DNA of 64,000 nucleotides from Smallanthus sonchifolius. Its lineage: Eukaryota > Streptophyta > Magnoliopsida > Asterales > Asteraceae. Positions 44,955 to 56,087 of the stretch are shown piece after piece (position 1 is the first letter of the stretch; each line of letters starts with the position of its first letter). The position numbers and the translations under genes are program-made. A model generated the notes under the pieces. That model searched no databases. It was not told the DNA's origin and worked only from the letters and a program-made list of their open reading frames with translations. The stretch lies in NCBI GenBank assembly GCA_023525975.1, contig CM042028.1, positions 81,839,501-81,903,500 of the forward strand, read 5' to 3'.

Positions 44955-45890
44955 GTTTGGAATAAGCCTGATCAGAAAAATGGACAGCCACGAAGCTATT
45001 TCGAGCCTGAGACGGTCACGCTACTTTACACCGAGGCGGTGACGGAGGTGGACAAGGAGGATCTCCTTGTTTTTTGGGGTCTGATTTCAGATAGCGATTG
45101 GTTTGGTACCAAGGGGAGGGTCTCGGGGATTAGAGACCCCCTCTATAAATATTTGCACTGACTTATCTCGACGTCGATCGCACCGCGTCAGAAAATCCGC
45201 GAGTGATGCACCGATAGAGACATCTTCTTTCTCTACTGCCTGCTTACCGGCACTCGGTGCGCCCTATCCACATGCCTATCGCTTTATTTTGTCGCTGCCT
45301 ATATGCGGTAGAAGCGCGGGCTTTTGTATGTCGGCGCTTTCATCACTCATCTGATGCGTGTTCTTACACCGTGGCATGATCACGAGCATGAGATGTTAGC
45401 GCATATTCCCCCTGTCCGATTAGTCCGCCGCACGGCGAGCGGCATACGCATCACACACTGATTCCCGCGGCTCGGCCTTTTGTTCGTAGGGGCCGTCTAG
45501 GACCAGGTTTGGGTCCCGGTGCCGTTGCCGCCGATGCCTGACCAGCTAGAGGGTGTGCCGCAGCCGCACGTCGAGCCCATTCAAGACCAGCCGCCACAGC
45601 ATCCCCGATACGTACGTTGGTCTGTTAGGCTGGACAGGGCCACCCTGCAGGCATTGCTTGATGGACTTGTTGCCGACTTACACCGACAGGCTCGTCATAG
45701 CGACCGGATGGAGGACCTGATGATGTGGGCGGTTGGTCGCCTCGTGGATTTGTCACGAGCCGCCAGCATCGAGCCACCATCCCTACCACCGCCACGTTAT
45801 TATCTGGGCGACCCCGATCAGGATGATGGCGGGGCGGGTCAGGATGAGGGCGGAGTGGGTCAGGATGAAGGCGGGGCGGGTCAGATTTAG
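44955..45890 (+). pseudogene. Decayed Athila-like ORF1 ('putative plant transposon protein')
   Basis: One reading frame of about 310 codons stays in register from about 44955 to the TAG at 45888, broken by only five in-frame stops (about 45159, 45204, 45309, 45459 and 45498) and by no frameshift that I can see. Segments such as DLLVFWGLISDSDWF, IRDPLYKYLH, DRDIFFLYCLLTGT and GAFITHLMRVL recall the ORF1 protein of Athila-type gypsy elements. The last 123 codons are open and end in three copies of a GQDEGG-type repeat. The function of the domain is unknown. Family assignment is from recollection. Confidence 0.55.
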
Positions 45891-46149
45891 TTATTTTTAT
45901 TTATATTTAGTTATTTCTTTTGTTATATATGCAAAAACATTTTGATTTAATATATTTAATGTTTTGATGTAAATATATGTAATGTTTGGTTATTTGTTTG
46001 GTGGTGATGTTTTATTTGTTTGTTTGGTTGAAATGGTAAATTATAAATGTAAAAATATAAAAATATTTTTAAAAAAGATAAAAATTATATAAGTTATAAA
46101 TATAACAAAGTTATATAAATTAAAAAAGATAAATATAATATAAAAAATT

Positions 46150-46410
46150 ACTATACGTGGCGTATAGCCCAATACGCCGCCACGTATAGCTTTCTTATAC
46201 CTAAAAATCTGTCAAGTTTTGAGGCAAAAATATAACCCGGAGCCAATACGCAGCGTATAGCTCAATACGTCACATATGGGACACAGGCGCCAGACAGGGA
46301 TTGACACGCGGCATTCTATTGTCAGAGACTAAACCGTATACGCCTCGTATTGGCCTATACAAGGGCGTATAGGGTTGCGACGTGTGAAATTAGCAATATT
46401 CCGTATCACG
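46150..46410. repeat. Right terminal region of MULE-2
   Basis: Palindromic CTATACGTGGCGTATAGC, GTATACGCCTCGTAT and TATACAAGGGCGTATAGG words, followed by TTAGCAATATTCCGT, match the MULE-1 right end. Confidence 0.65.
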
Positions 46411-46709
46411 TTAGAATTCCCCTTATTTTATGACACGTTACCTTGTTTCATCACTAATGATCTAGATCAAATAATTATTCTAAAGAGATTATACTTTGAT
46501 TTAATGAACAACTTGTAAAATTACTAGCCAAAATGTCTTGAGATAATATCACTTGTGGAAAAAATTGAAATTATAATATCAAATACAGATCAATTATATT
46601 ATAAATATAAGGTAAAGTCGTTAACTTATATGTGAAACTAGTTTACTTCTTCTTTCATCTACTGTCTACAATTTTTTAATTATGTTAACAAAGTAAAATA
46701 TTTTTTTTA

Positions 46710-46900
46710 ATTAGGTTCCGTTAAGCCACCTGGTAAAATTGCTGCTTTGTGACTTTGATGTCTTTGGTTCGAGCCGTTGGAACAGTCTCCTGCACAAAGT
46801 GTAAGGTAAAGCTGCGTAAATCAGATCGCGAAACAATTTAGCCCCTCCCTGGACCCTTCGCAAATGCAGGAGCTAAGTTAACCACCGGATACGTTTTTTT
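46710..46900 (+). mobile_element. tRNA-derived SINE (Au-like)
   Basis: A B-box-like GGTTCGAGCC at about 46768 is followed by 'aggtaaagctgcgtaaatca', 'cctccctggaccc' and 'atgcaggagcta', ending in ACCGGATACG and a T run. This order of words matches plant Au-type SINEs as I recall them. Target duplications are not clear, so the ends are approximate. Confidence 0.6.
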
Positions 46901-48693
46901 AATATTATTTTGTTTTATTAAGGTAAGAGATTAATCAAATATTATGTTTTGACCATGGGGATGTAAAAAAAATTATGTTGTGACTGGTGATCACTTTTTT
47001 GTTTAATCTTTTTCATTAATATGTTTATGTTCGCAATTTACGCCTAAAGAAGCCCAACATGAGTAGGTGGAGGGCCAGACTCGATGGACTCATGGAATTC
47101 ATTAAGTGTGTTAATAGATTTAAGGGTTGCAATTAGGATTTTATTATATTTAGTAATGTCTTGGATAACAAGTTAGGGTTAGTCTATATAAACCATGTTA
47201 TGGTTAGTCTATATAAACCATGTTATGGTTAGACATTATGTATTTAGTTTTTGAGATAATTTTTTCAAGAAATAAACGTTCGAGAGTTATTCAGAACCAA
47301 GTTCAAGGTACCGAGAATTGATACCAAGATCCACGGAAGCTAGCTGCCGTCATGGGATCAAGGGTTGCTCATTGTGTTGCCAAGTGATACAAGTCCGATT
47401 GTTGTTCGCCCAAGAGATCTAAGGGTTGATCGATCGATTACCAAAGAAGTTCTAAGATACCGCCTCTTGCCAGCTTCGAGATGTCGTGAGATTTGTGTTC
47501 GATCGTTGCTGTAATCAGAGGCTTATCAAGGAAATCTAAGTGCTGCCGATCTTGTTTATCAAATCTGGGAACCAAGGAACCAAAACCGGGGGTGCCGAAG
47601 AAGGGAACTAAAGCTGGGAAAAGCAAGTCGTCGTGTTTGAAGCCGTGGCTTTTAAGGCTGCCAAAGATTGTGATAGCCATTGACCAAGAATATCTAGCCG
47701 CCGCTTGAGGGTAGTCAAGTTGCACACCATCGTCAGATTTAGATCGCTCTGATCCGAGTTCAAATCGTGTTCCACATCACTGACATAATTGAAGATTGAT
47801 GATCCATGTTTGAAGATCGCTGATCTGGGTTTGAATCACAATCCATTGCCGATTTGATTGAAATACAGATCGCCGATTAAATCTGCTACAAACCATCGCT
47901 TGATTTGCGTTCGAGACGGGTGTTCAAAGCGTCGATTTGTGTTTGAAATCGATATAGCCCATCGTTTTGATTTGAATCAAGCCACCGATCTAGATTCAAC
48001 TTCGCCGCATCTGGGTAGAAGTTGTTGCCCATCACCGGTATTATTCAAAGACCCAATATGTGTAGATTCAGTTTCATGTATTAAAAAATATATTTTATAG
48101 TTATTCAAGTACGTGTATTAAAATTTATTTGATTTAATTGTAATATACAATTTGTATAAATGAGATTAATACAAAGAGCTTTTTTATTCAATCCGAATGA
48201 ATAATCACCCTATAAATCAGATATATTTGTCGATGAAAGTTTGTGCGGGAAACCAAACGTGAGTAAAGACTTCATTGATTTATCTTCTGGCAAAATATTC
48301 ACTGAGGGTTACTGCCAATATAAGCATATCCAAAGGAACAACAATAGATGCCACAACATATTACTTGTGTCTTGTTACTGACGAATAAGCGACGAAAAAG
48401 TCACCGCCATATGAGTCACCGATAGGTTACCAACGATTTTTGTTTGTAGCTGGCTTCACCGGCGAATCATTGATGGACCGTTCATCACAAAGTTGGCGTA
48501 CCCAACAACGATTGAAAAATCGGGATCAAAATCTTATCCGAAATTTAGTCCTTAAAGTTCGTCAATAATTACCAACGGAGTTTAAAACTTTAATTTTCTT
48601 TTATTTTCAATGTTCTTGATGCGTCAGTGGGTGATTTTGGATAGATTGCCTACGGATATATAAAAAAGCATAATATTTACCATTTGTCGATTG
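46901..48693. other. Non-coding, probable retroelement remnants
   Basis: Positions 47730-48010 consist of degenerate repeats of 'gatcgctgatctgggtttga' type. The leader-like stretch 47240-47330 (a run ending 'gagagttattcagaacc') looks like the end of a copia LTR, but no partner was found. None of the short ORFs resembles a protein I know. Confidence 0.45.
47177..47226 (+). promoter_or_regulatory. Duplicated TATA-box segment
   Basis: A 25-bp unit, GGTTAGTC then TATATAAACC then ATGTTAT, is repeated exactly (47177-47201 and 47202-47226), giving two plant-type TATA boxes CTATATAAA at 47184 and 47209. A third partial unit (GGTTAGACATTATG) follows. No clear gene lies downstream, so it is probably an LTR promoter. 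Confidence 0.5.
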
Positions 48694-49283
48694 TTTGCGT
48701 AAATGGGCAATGATACATATGATGATTACTTTTGGGGCTTTTCTCTTTCGTTTAACACAAATAAGGTTGTCGCCATTTGAAATGGCGACATGGCGACAAC
48801 CTTCATTTTCTTCCATCACAATCATTGAAAAATTCAGGTCTGTCAGTTGAACCCAAGGCTCTCGCCATTTGAAATGGCGACAGCCTCCAGTCATCCTCCA
48901 TATCATCCGGTCAAGCTGCCTAGTCACCATTAGAGATTTGACAATTAGGAAAGCTCTCGCCATTTCAAATGGCGATAGCTTTTTAGGATGACGTTACTTC
49001 TTTATTGGTTGCATTTCAAAGCTGCTGTCATTTCAAATGGCGACAACATTTACAAATGGTGACTAGGCAGCTTGAACGGATGATATGGAGGATGACTGGA
49101 GGTTATCGCCGTTTCAAATGACGAGGGCTTTGGGTTCAACTGACAAACTTGAATTTTTCAATAATTGGGATGGAAGAAAATGAGGGTGTCGCCATTTCAA
49201 ATGGCGACAACCTAATTTGTGTTAAACGAAAGAGAAAAGCTCAAAAAGTAATCATCAGATATATCATGGTCCATTTATGCAAA
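48694..49283. repeat. Long foldback with arms of about 230 bp
   Basis: Left arm 48694-48930 is the inverted partner of 49056-49283, close to 90% by eye, with a 125-bp spacer. Within arms and spacer the near-palindrome GCCATTTGAAATGGC (or GCCATTTCAAATGGC) or a variant occurs six times (about 48773, 48864, 48958, 49027, 49108 and 49191). A transcript would form a long hairpin with smaller hairpins inside. Outside the arms, words such as 'caccgataggttacc' resemble CACTA subterminal DNA, but termini could not be fixed. Confidence 0.85.
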
Positions 49284-52200
49284 AATTCCCCTTTTGTCGG
49301 GTAATACGTCGGCTCTCATGGTGATGCATCGGTGATTAACGGGGATCAAGGAGGACTAGTAAAAACATTCTTTTACATTTTTTTAGTCATTTATTGACGA
49401 TCCACCGGTAATCATCGTGAATTAGTCTTTCGGTAAAAATAATTTTTCTAGTATGTATAAGTTAACTTAAAATTTTGAAAAACTATACCCTATTATAATA
49501 ATGATTAAACAGTTAATATAATACAAAAAGATTCGAAGTATCTCAATTATTTATTTATCATAAAATTTAAGAATTTATGTGTTAAAGCCAAAATTTTAAA
49601 ACATTGCAGAGTTTTAGTTTTGCAGAAAGGTAAATTCTACCAGACGTTTGATGAACAAAACTTGGGAAAATTATTGTTTAGATGATTTAAAAAGATAATA
49701 AAGATAAAACACTTTAAAAAAAATGCAATAATATTTGTAATAAAATGAATTTTCAATATGGTGTCAAATAATTATCTAGACATTTTTAAATGGAAGAAAC
49801 AATAAATATATTGAACAGTTGGGAAATAGGTGTCACTTTTTTTTAATATTTTCTTTTAAACAGAGGGAAATGGGTCCATTTGGTTATTTAAATATGAGTA
49901 AAGTAGATCAAATCTAGTTGTAATTTAAATTGGGGGATTCTGCCAACTGCCGTTTGACTAGATTCACGTGACCCATTTCTTGATTTTGACTCCATGAAGA
50001 ATCCTAACCATTTTTCTTTGAATTAAGAAACTTATTAATATTTAGGTGATAGTTTGATTTGTAATTAAACTCTTAACTAATTTGGTAACCAAACAGAGTT
50101 ACTTGCTTTTAGATTTTTTTTAACATCAGCATCTAGATTTTTTAGACATCTTTTAGAATTTAAACCCTTAAACTATTGATTGTGAGACACACCACTTAAC
50201 CACCCTAATGTCCCCTTGAAGACATTTAAAACCTTTAGATGATAGTTTGGTTTGTAAATAAAATTGGAAATGAAAATTGATTTGAAGGATTAAAGAATGT
50301 GAATGAACACATGTGATTGCTTTTTACTATAAAGTGTTTTTTATTAACACAAATCAGAATTATAATATCAATTTAAGATCACAAAATCATACTCAAATGT
50401 ATCATTCTCTTTTATATGTGTTGTATTTCATATTAAATAACAAATAGATTACAAATTTATTAAATATTCAATGTTTAAACATGATTATAAATTATAATAA
50501 TAACATGACTCATAGTTATTAAAAATTAAAATTAGGTTATTAATGATTTAAACTTTAGGTATTTGAAGGTTGAAGTCAATTGATTTTATGAAATTTATTC
50601 TCATGATTTTGACTTAAAAAACTAATCCTTTTGTAGTTCTATAACTTATTAATTCAATTTTTCAAATCGAGCAAAATCAAATCGGATCATATCATACGAT
50701 CTTATTATCAAGATCGGGATCCTATACAAGATGTTATTATAGCAGAAATTCTATGCATGATCTTTACGTCTTTGTTGAACAAGATCGAATCGTAAGATTA
50801 CAAGTTTAATGTATAATGAGGCAATGTTTGTGCTTATGAAAAAAATAAGAAGTGGATATTTGATATTTGACTCAAATCTCTTAAAGGCTTAAAGCACTTT
50901 ACGTGTAAGTTTCTTTCTCGACCATTAATGCCCTTATCATGATTAAATATAATTCAAGTTTAATAATCGCACTTTACGTTTAACTTCATAAGATCCACAA
51001 TCTATGGTGATGAGAGCCTTGCCTTTATTTTTTATTTTTTATTTTTTTAGCTCATCTATATTCCAATTTATTTATTTATTTTAAAATTATTCTTATTGCG
51101 TGAAAATAAGGATAACAATTACCTGCAACAAGTCACTAACTGAAGTTCTGTTCCAAATTTAAATGCAAAATTACCAAATAATTTATCCCTTAACAACTAA
51201 ACATCAGAAAACCTATCTGGGACAAAAAAAAAATAAAAAAAAATTAACAATGGTACGGTTTTGCGGATTTGAAGTGGTACCGTACTGAAAAACCAGTTTT
51301 GGGCGATTGAGTAATACTGAATACCGTACCATATCCATATACACCCGGGCACGTGAATGGGACGTTATGGTTCTGATACGGCACGGCTATCATTGATGCA
51401 TGTTTTGGATTTGTATTTCTTAGTGAACGGGTTTAAATGATGTTGGCCCAATATGACAGTCGAGTGGTCCAACCCACTCATCTGGGCTTGGCTGCATTTG
51501 ATATATCGTGCACTAATAAATATCGAGTGTAACGTGATACATAAGGGAAGGGGTGTAAAGGACTCGAGGTGTAGGCTTGTAAACCATTAAAACAATGTGT
51601 AATATTATGGGTTACGTATACGTAACTGCAATTTTTTTGATTTTTTTTGTTTTCTGTTTACGTATACGTAACACTATGGATTACGTATATGTAAGTCAAT
51701 ATTTAAATGATTTTTTGGTAAAAAATTGTAATATTACATTGATACTCTTATAAAAAAATAAAATAAAATAAAAAATAAATATTATTATATATTCTTGATT
51801 AAAATTGGGTTTTTAATGGTTTTCTCGGTTTTCACCTAACTATTGGTTTTCTCTGGAACCCACCCCTATATTTATAATTATAAATTTTATATGTAACATA
51901 ATATAGTGTATTATATTTAATTACTTTTTATCATAACTTTATACTTAAAAGTTACATAAAAAAGGCCCCTTTAGGCTTGTAAGGCTGCTCGAGCTCTATA
52001 TATGAATTTAGTGCTCGAACACGTGTATTAAATGAGGCATAATAAAATCTCGAGTTCGGGCATGAGCTTGTTTAAGCTTTGCTCAATTTAAGTTTTTTAC
52101 AAACAACTCTGCACGTTTAGACCCATAGTCATCACCAATGCCCAATAGGCATCACGTATTCTCATTGTTCTTTAAGCCATACGTTGGGAAATAATTCAAA

Positions 52201-52324
52201 CAAGCAATTACCCCCATTAGGGTTCATGTATTTGGCGGAAAACGATAGAACAATCAAACAAAGGAGAATCCACAGATTTAATGAAGATAATATCAAATCA
52301 AGAAGATTGTAACATAGGGTTTAC
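49284..52324. other. AT-rich intergenic DNA
   Basis: No credible genes in about 3 kb. At about 51245-51335 TACGGTTTTGCGG and ATACCGTACCAT words look like a hAT remnant. Three TTACGTATACGTAA-type palindromes lie at 51612-51700. Confidence 0.5.
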
Positions 52325-52375
52325 CTGTGAATTCCTCCTGGAATGGCAAAAGATTGCAGCGACAGCCCCAGTCAT
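52325..52375 (-). CDS. Possible short first coding exon (minus strand)
   Basis: On the minus strand, ATG at 52375 opens 17 codons (MTGAVAAIFCHSRRNSQ) ending in CAG at a good splice donor, CAG|GTAAAC (52325/52324). Upstream on that strand is a pyrimidine-rich leader (CTCTCTCCCTCC) near 52630. I found no second exon in the following 2 kb, so this may be a relic or chance. Confidence 0.2.
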
Positions 52376-53041
52376 TGATTATTCAAACAAAAGGTACACG
52401 TGAACCGGTGCTAACGGCGGAAGCGGCAGGCGGAGTATAGATATAGATATTAGAAACACAAATCTTCGATGGTACAACTATTGCTTCGTGATGTTGTATC
52501 CTAAGAGACGTGCTCTATGTTTTAAACGAACTATGTCTCAACGATTCTGATCTTCATATTTGATTTATTTCTATTGTGAGTTTCTTTGAAAACAATGAAA
52601 AATAATAAAGGTTTTTAGCATATAAGGAGGGAGAGAGCGACGGAGAGAGAAGAACGGCGAAGTGGAATTTCAAAAGCCATATGCGAAACATCAGGAACGA
52701 AAAAGCGATGATGAGGGCAAAAGATTGGTGTATAGATACGTGGGGGCATGTGGAACAAAGGGAGGAGATGTAGTGGTTGGTTACGTGGAACATAACAAAG
52801 AACATACAGTAAACTATTGTACATCACGCAATGAAAGTTGTCCCAGGATCAAAACATTGTTCCTAAGCGTTTGTAGATCATATTGTATGTAATGATATTT
52901 TATTTACAAAGGCAAAAGTAAACGTCACAACTATAAGCTGGTCATGACCCGAAGCTCCCGAAATACGTAGCCTTTAAATTTTCTTTGGAACTTGGCATTT
53001 TTATGATAATAGAAACCAGATGAGTATGGGGATATCAATTA

Positions 53042-53115
53042 GCTCTCGTAGCTCAGTTGGTTAGAGCACCCGTTTAGTAAGCGGGAGGTCTTGAGTTCGA
53101 CTCTCAACGAGAGCA
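53042..53115 (+). tRNA. tRNA-Thr (anticodon AGT)
   Basis: All four arms pair. Acceptor GCTCTCG/CGAGAGC with discriminator A at 53115; D arm GCTC/GAGC; anticodon arm CCCGT/GCGGG (one G-U) around loop TTAGTAA; T arm TTGAG/CTCAA around TTCGACT. The middle of the loop is AGT, so it reads ACU threonine codons after deamination to inosine. Boxes A (TAGCTCAGTTGG) and B (GTTCGACTC) are intact, and a six-T Pol III terminator lies at 53118-53123. It has no intron. CCA is not encoded, as usual in nuclear genes. Confidence 0.97.
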
Positions 53116-54260
53116 AATTTTTTATTCCATTTTCCTCCGCGCAACCACAAATCACCCATTTCCTTCCAGAACCTTCCCATTTTTGGCCACGGTTAACACC
53201 ACAAAACCCTAACCGACGAAAGTTATCGGAAAATAGACCGCTGGTATAAATATGGAAATTGCTCTTCTGGTTCTGAATTTGATATCTTTCAGAGTTCGAG
53301 CAATATATGGCTATATGGGTCTGAGCTACCAGGCCCATTTACTAGTAACTGTCGTCGGACACGAGATCATTTAGGATTTTATAAACAAAATCTTAGTAAA
53401 TAATATATGAAAAATTGATTGATTTCTTAATATTAATGTTGATTATTTTAGACTAAACATACACATATAAAACGATATCTTTTATGTCAAACTCAAACAC
53501 TTAGTTGAAGACATCTTATCTACATGTAAATATTACATGGATTGAAAGATTGTTGGTAACTACAAAGTTTCTAAATATCTATTTTATTGTTCTCAAAAAT
53601 TTATATGGAATAAAGAAACAAACAAAGACTCATTAAATTAATCTCACTCAGAGCAGAGTTATTGATAGAATATAAGAAGAGTGATATGATGACAAATTGA
53701 AACTCTATCACAGGGGACAGAGAGACTGCTCCAACCCTTTTTTTTGGCAACATTATACGGTTATTATTTCATATCACATAAAATGTGGGTAATAGAATCA
53801 AAACAACAATCATCCAAGGATACTAATAATGATAGCAGAAACAACCGCTAGCATGAAGCAGTGAGTAATCGATATTACCAACAGATAATAGAGCAACGTG
53901 ACATAAGAAAAAAAAGATGTGGTGCTAACCCTCTTGATAGGACATATACACTCACGTAAAAAGAATTAAAACGCCAAGACAAATGCTAAAGCAAAGCAAA
54001 TAGTAATTAAAAGTTAAGGCGGTGGCAAAGTTAAGTCTATGGGCTAATGCCGAAGCTAAAGACAAATCTAAGTCTTATTTATACAATCTCCTAAAAGTCC
54101 ATAACATTAATCCAACATCTCTAACAACTCTTATCCCCGATATGTCCTCAAAGAGGTGCAAGTTTAACAAATCATGTCTAATTCACTCGTTCCATGTTAG
54201 TTTGGGTCTGTCTCTACCCTCCTCCCCTCCACTGTGAGTGTTTCCACAGTTCTTATTGCA
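53116..54260. other. Intergenic DNA after the tRNA gene
   Basis: No supported gene. The long antisense ORF overlapping the tRNA is not credible. Confidence 0.5.
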
Positions 54261-54698
54261 GTCGTCACTAGGGATGTAAACGAACTGAACGTTCAGCGGG
54301 AAAATTCGTTTACATTCGTTTATTTAATAAATTCATTTAATGTTCATGAACCATTCAGTGGTATGAACTTGTGATGGTATGAATTTCTAAATAGTGTTTT
54401 GAAATATGTAACTTAGAAATCATAGTGTAAACTAACTTGTTTAAGCGTGTATTTCAGGGTGGTGTGAGGCCTTAACTAGTAAAGGCAAGAGTCATGCATG
54501 ACCAGTGACGTTGGATAGGCTTTGACATTTGGTAAAGACTTGACATAGGCCGTTTATGAACATTTTAAATTATGTTTCTATTAGACTATCAGTTTGGTTT
54601 TGTATTTCTCATTAGGACTTCCACTGTATGTTTGGTTTTGAACAATAGTTTCTTGTGTAATTCTAATAAAGTGTATACCCTGTTTTTGGGGTGTGACA
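54261..54698. repeat. hAT start and LTR 3' end remnants
   Basis: At about 54269, CACTAGGGATGTAAACGAAC resembles the start of common non-autonomous hAT elements. The segment up to 54698 ends in TTTTTGGGGTGTGACA, the same 3' terminus as the long gypsy LTRs in this window. Neither has a matching other end, so these are fragments. Confidence 0.45.
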
Positions 54699-54974
54699 AA
54701 TTCTTTTGATAGCTTTCAGTTTCCATTAAACTCCATTGCTTTGACGTGTTTTAATTATAGTTATTTTCATATGGAAATCGTTTAATAGATTTCAATTCCT
54801 TCAAAAGAAATCTATGAATGAAGCATCCTTACGGAGTTTGTTTCATTGGAATTTGATAGAGTTATTCAAAAGCAATAAAAGGCCATCATGGACCAAGATC
54901 CAAAGGGATCAATCTTGTCTGGCCTCCATTCTTTTTTTTTTAAGTCCTTAGTGACATGTTAGTACAATTCTCAT

Positions 54975-55109
54975 GTCACATGTGGGGCTAGCCTACCTGG
55001 TAGAGGCTCTTGCCTCTATGATTGAAGGTCCTGGGTTCAAACCCAGTCATGAAGTGAATTATTTGATGTAATTTGTAAGTAGGAGTAGGGTAGATTTGCC
55101 GTTAAAAAA
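54975..55109 (+). mobile_element. SINE with 14-bp target duplications
   Basis: A tRNA-like head with an A-box-like region (TAGCCTACCTGGTAGAGG) and a B box GGTTCAAACCC at 55034 is followed by a short body and an AAAAAAA tail. A perfect 14-bp duplication, AGTACAATTCTCAT, flanks it (54961-54974 and 55110-55123). It is 135 bp, short for a plant SINE but with all required parts. Confidence 0.85.
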
Positions 55110-55123
55110 AGTACAATTCTCAT

Positions 55124-55937
55124 ACTTGGCTATTTTTCCCTTGGTAATTCGAGAGCCTTTTTCTTTCTAAATAGAAAAGGGGGTTGTCGCCTACCGTATG
55201 GGAGATCAGCATGCAAAGCAAAGGTGTGGCTAAAAAGGCATGGAACCATCCAAGGTGGAGAATGCCCCCATTTGCTTTCTACCTAATAAAAAAGGGAGGT
55301 CAACGATTCAATGATTTAGCGACCAATGTTCATACTATAATGTAACTTTGGTAGCTTACAATGTTTGCCTCTAATACATGTTTTCCTAATTGATAAATGA
55401 TAGATGCAGTGGAGAGAAGACCAGGAATAATCATTTTAGTCGGAGTTCATAACTTATCAAAATATAATGGTACAAACACATTGGTAGCACACAATGTTTG
55501 GTTGCAATACGTGTTTCTTTCGATAAAACATGTAGTACATTCAAGTCATTTTTGCCGCTTAGGTCACATTATCTTGTTAAAATAGGTCACAAAATTACCA
55601 AGGAGGGAACAACCTATGGACATTCTCAACTCAACAAAAGACGAGGATGTTTGACCGTTACATCATGTTCAACGTAAAATGTTGTTATTAATTGCTAAGA
55701 AACATAGTAACCTAGAGGTCTAATTATAACAAAGCTAGCCTATGATGGAAAAAAGATGCTATGATTACCCAGACCGACCTCCGATTACCCAACGAATTTT
55801 GCGTGGTTTTGATTTGCTTGCAGTACTTGAATCATAATCCTCCATGCCCCACTCCCATCGTCTTCTCCATTTCCATCTTTCAATTTAATAATAATAATAT
55901 AATTCAATTCACACCTTCTTTTACCTACCCTTCTCCA
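55124..55937. other. Intergenic DNA and promoter side of the PADRE gene
   Basis: No gene seen. The last roughly 100 bases are pyrimidine-rich (around 55850-55935) and likely belong to the 5' UTR or core promoter of the downstream gene. Confidence 0.4.
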
Positions 55938-56009
55938 ATGGAACCTTACGTCACCCCATTTATTGCTCCCGTACATTCCCTCTGTACCGTCGATATTCGT
56001 TCTCGATAA
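55938..56009 (+). promoter_or_regulatory. Upstream ORF in the probable 5' leader of the PADRE gene
   Basis: A 23-codon frame (MEPYVTPFIAP...) ends 78 bases before the main ATG and is in the same frame as it. A shorter upstream frame, starting MPHSHRLL at about 55845, precedes it. If the transcript starts upstream of both, they could lower translation of the main protein. The transcription start is not known. Confidence 0.4.
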
Positions 56010-56087
56010 CTGCACTTTCTCCCACACCCATCTCTCGGTTATTAATTCAATTCTCAATAAGTGAATACCACTGGAATACGTAAGCCT

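Larger units (their letters stand above)
42420..46410 (+). mobile_element. Mutator-like element 2 (MULE-2), rearranged
   Basis: The left part (42420-43395) aligns with MULE-1 28895-29494 and 39916-40385: the same palindromes, the same first exon and the same intron. The right part (46150-46410) aligns with MULE-1 41330-41491, including the CCAGACA...TGACACG segment and the TAGCAATATTCCGT end. Between them the MULE coding region is missing and replaced by a repeat (43395-44928) and an Athila-like ORF1 remnant (44955-45890). I found no target duplication. It may be a separate insertion or a tandem duplicate of MULE-1. Confidence 0.6.

Noticed and set aside
48290..49455. Complete CACTA transposon around the foldback
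   Set aside because: Subterminal-like words are present, but no matching CACTA/TAGTG ends or 3-bp duplication could be fixed.
53039..53338. 99-residue antisense ORF over the tRNA gene
   Set aside because: It includes the complement of the whole tRNA gene and has no recognisable feature.
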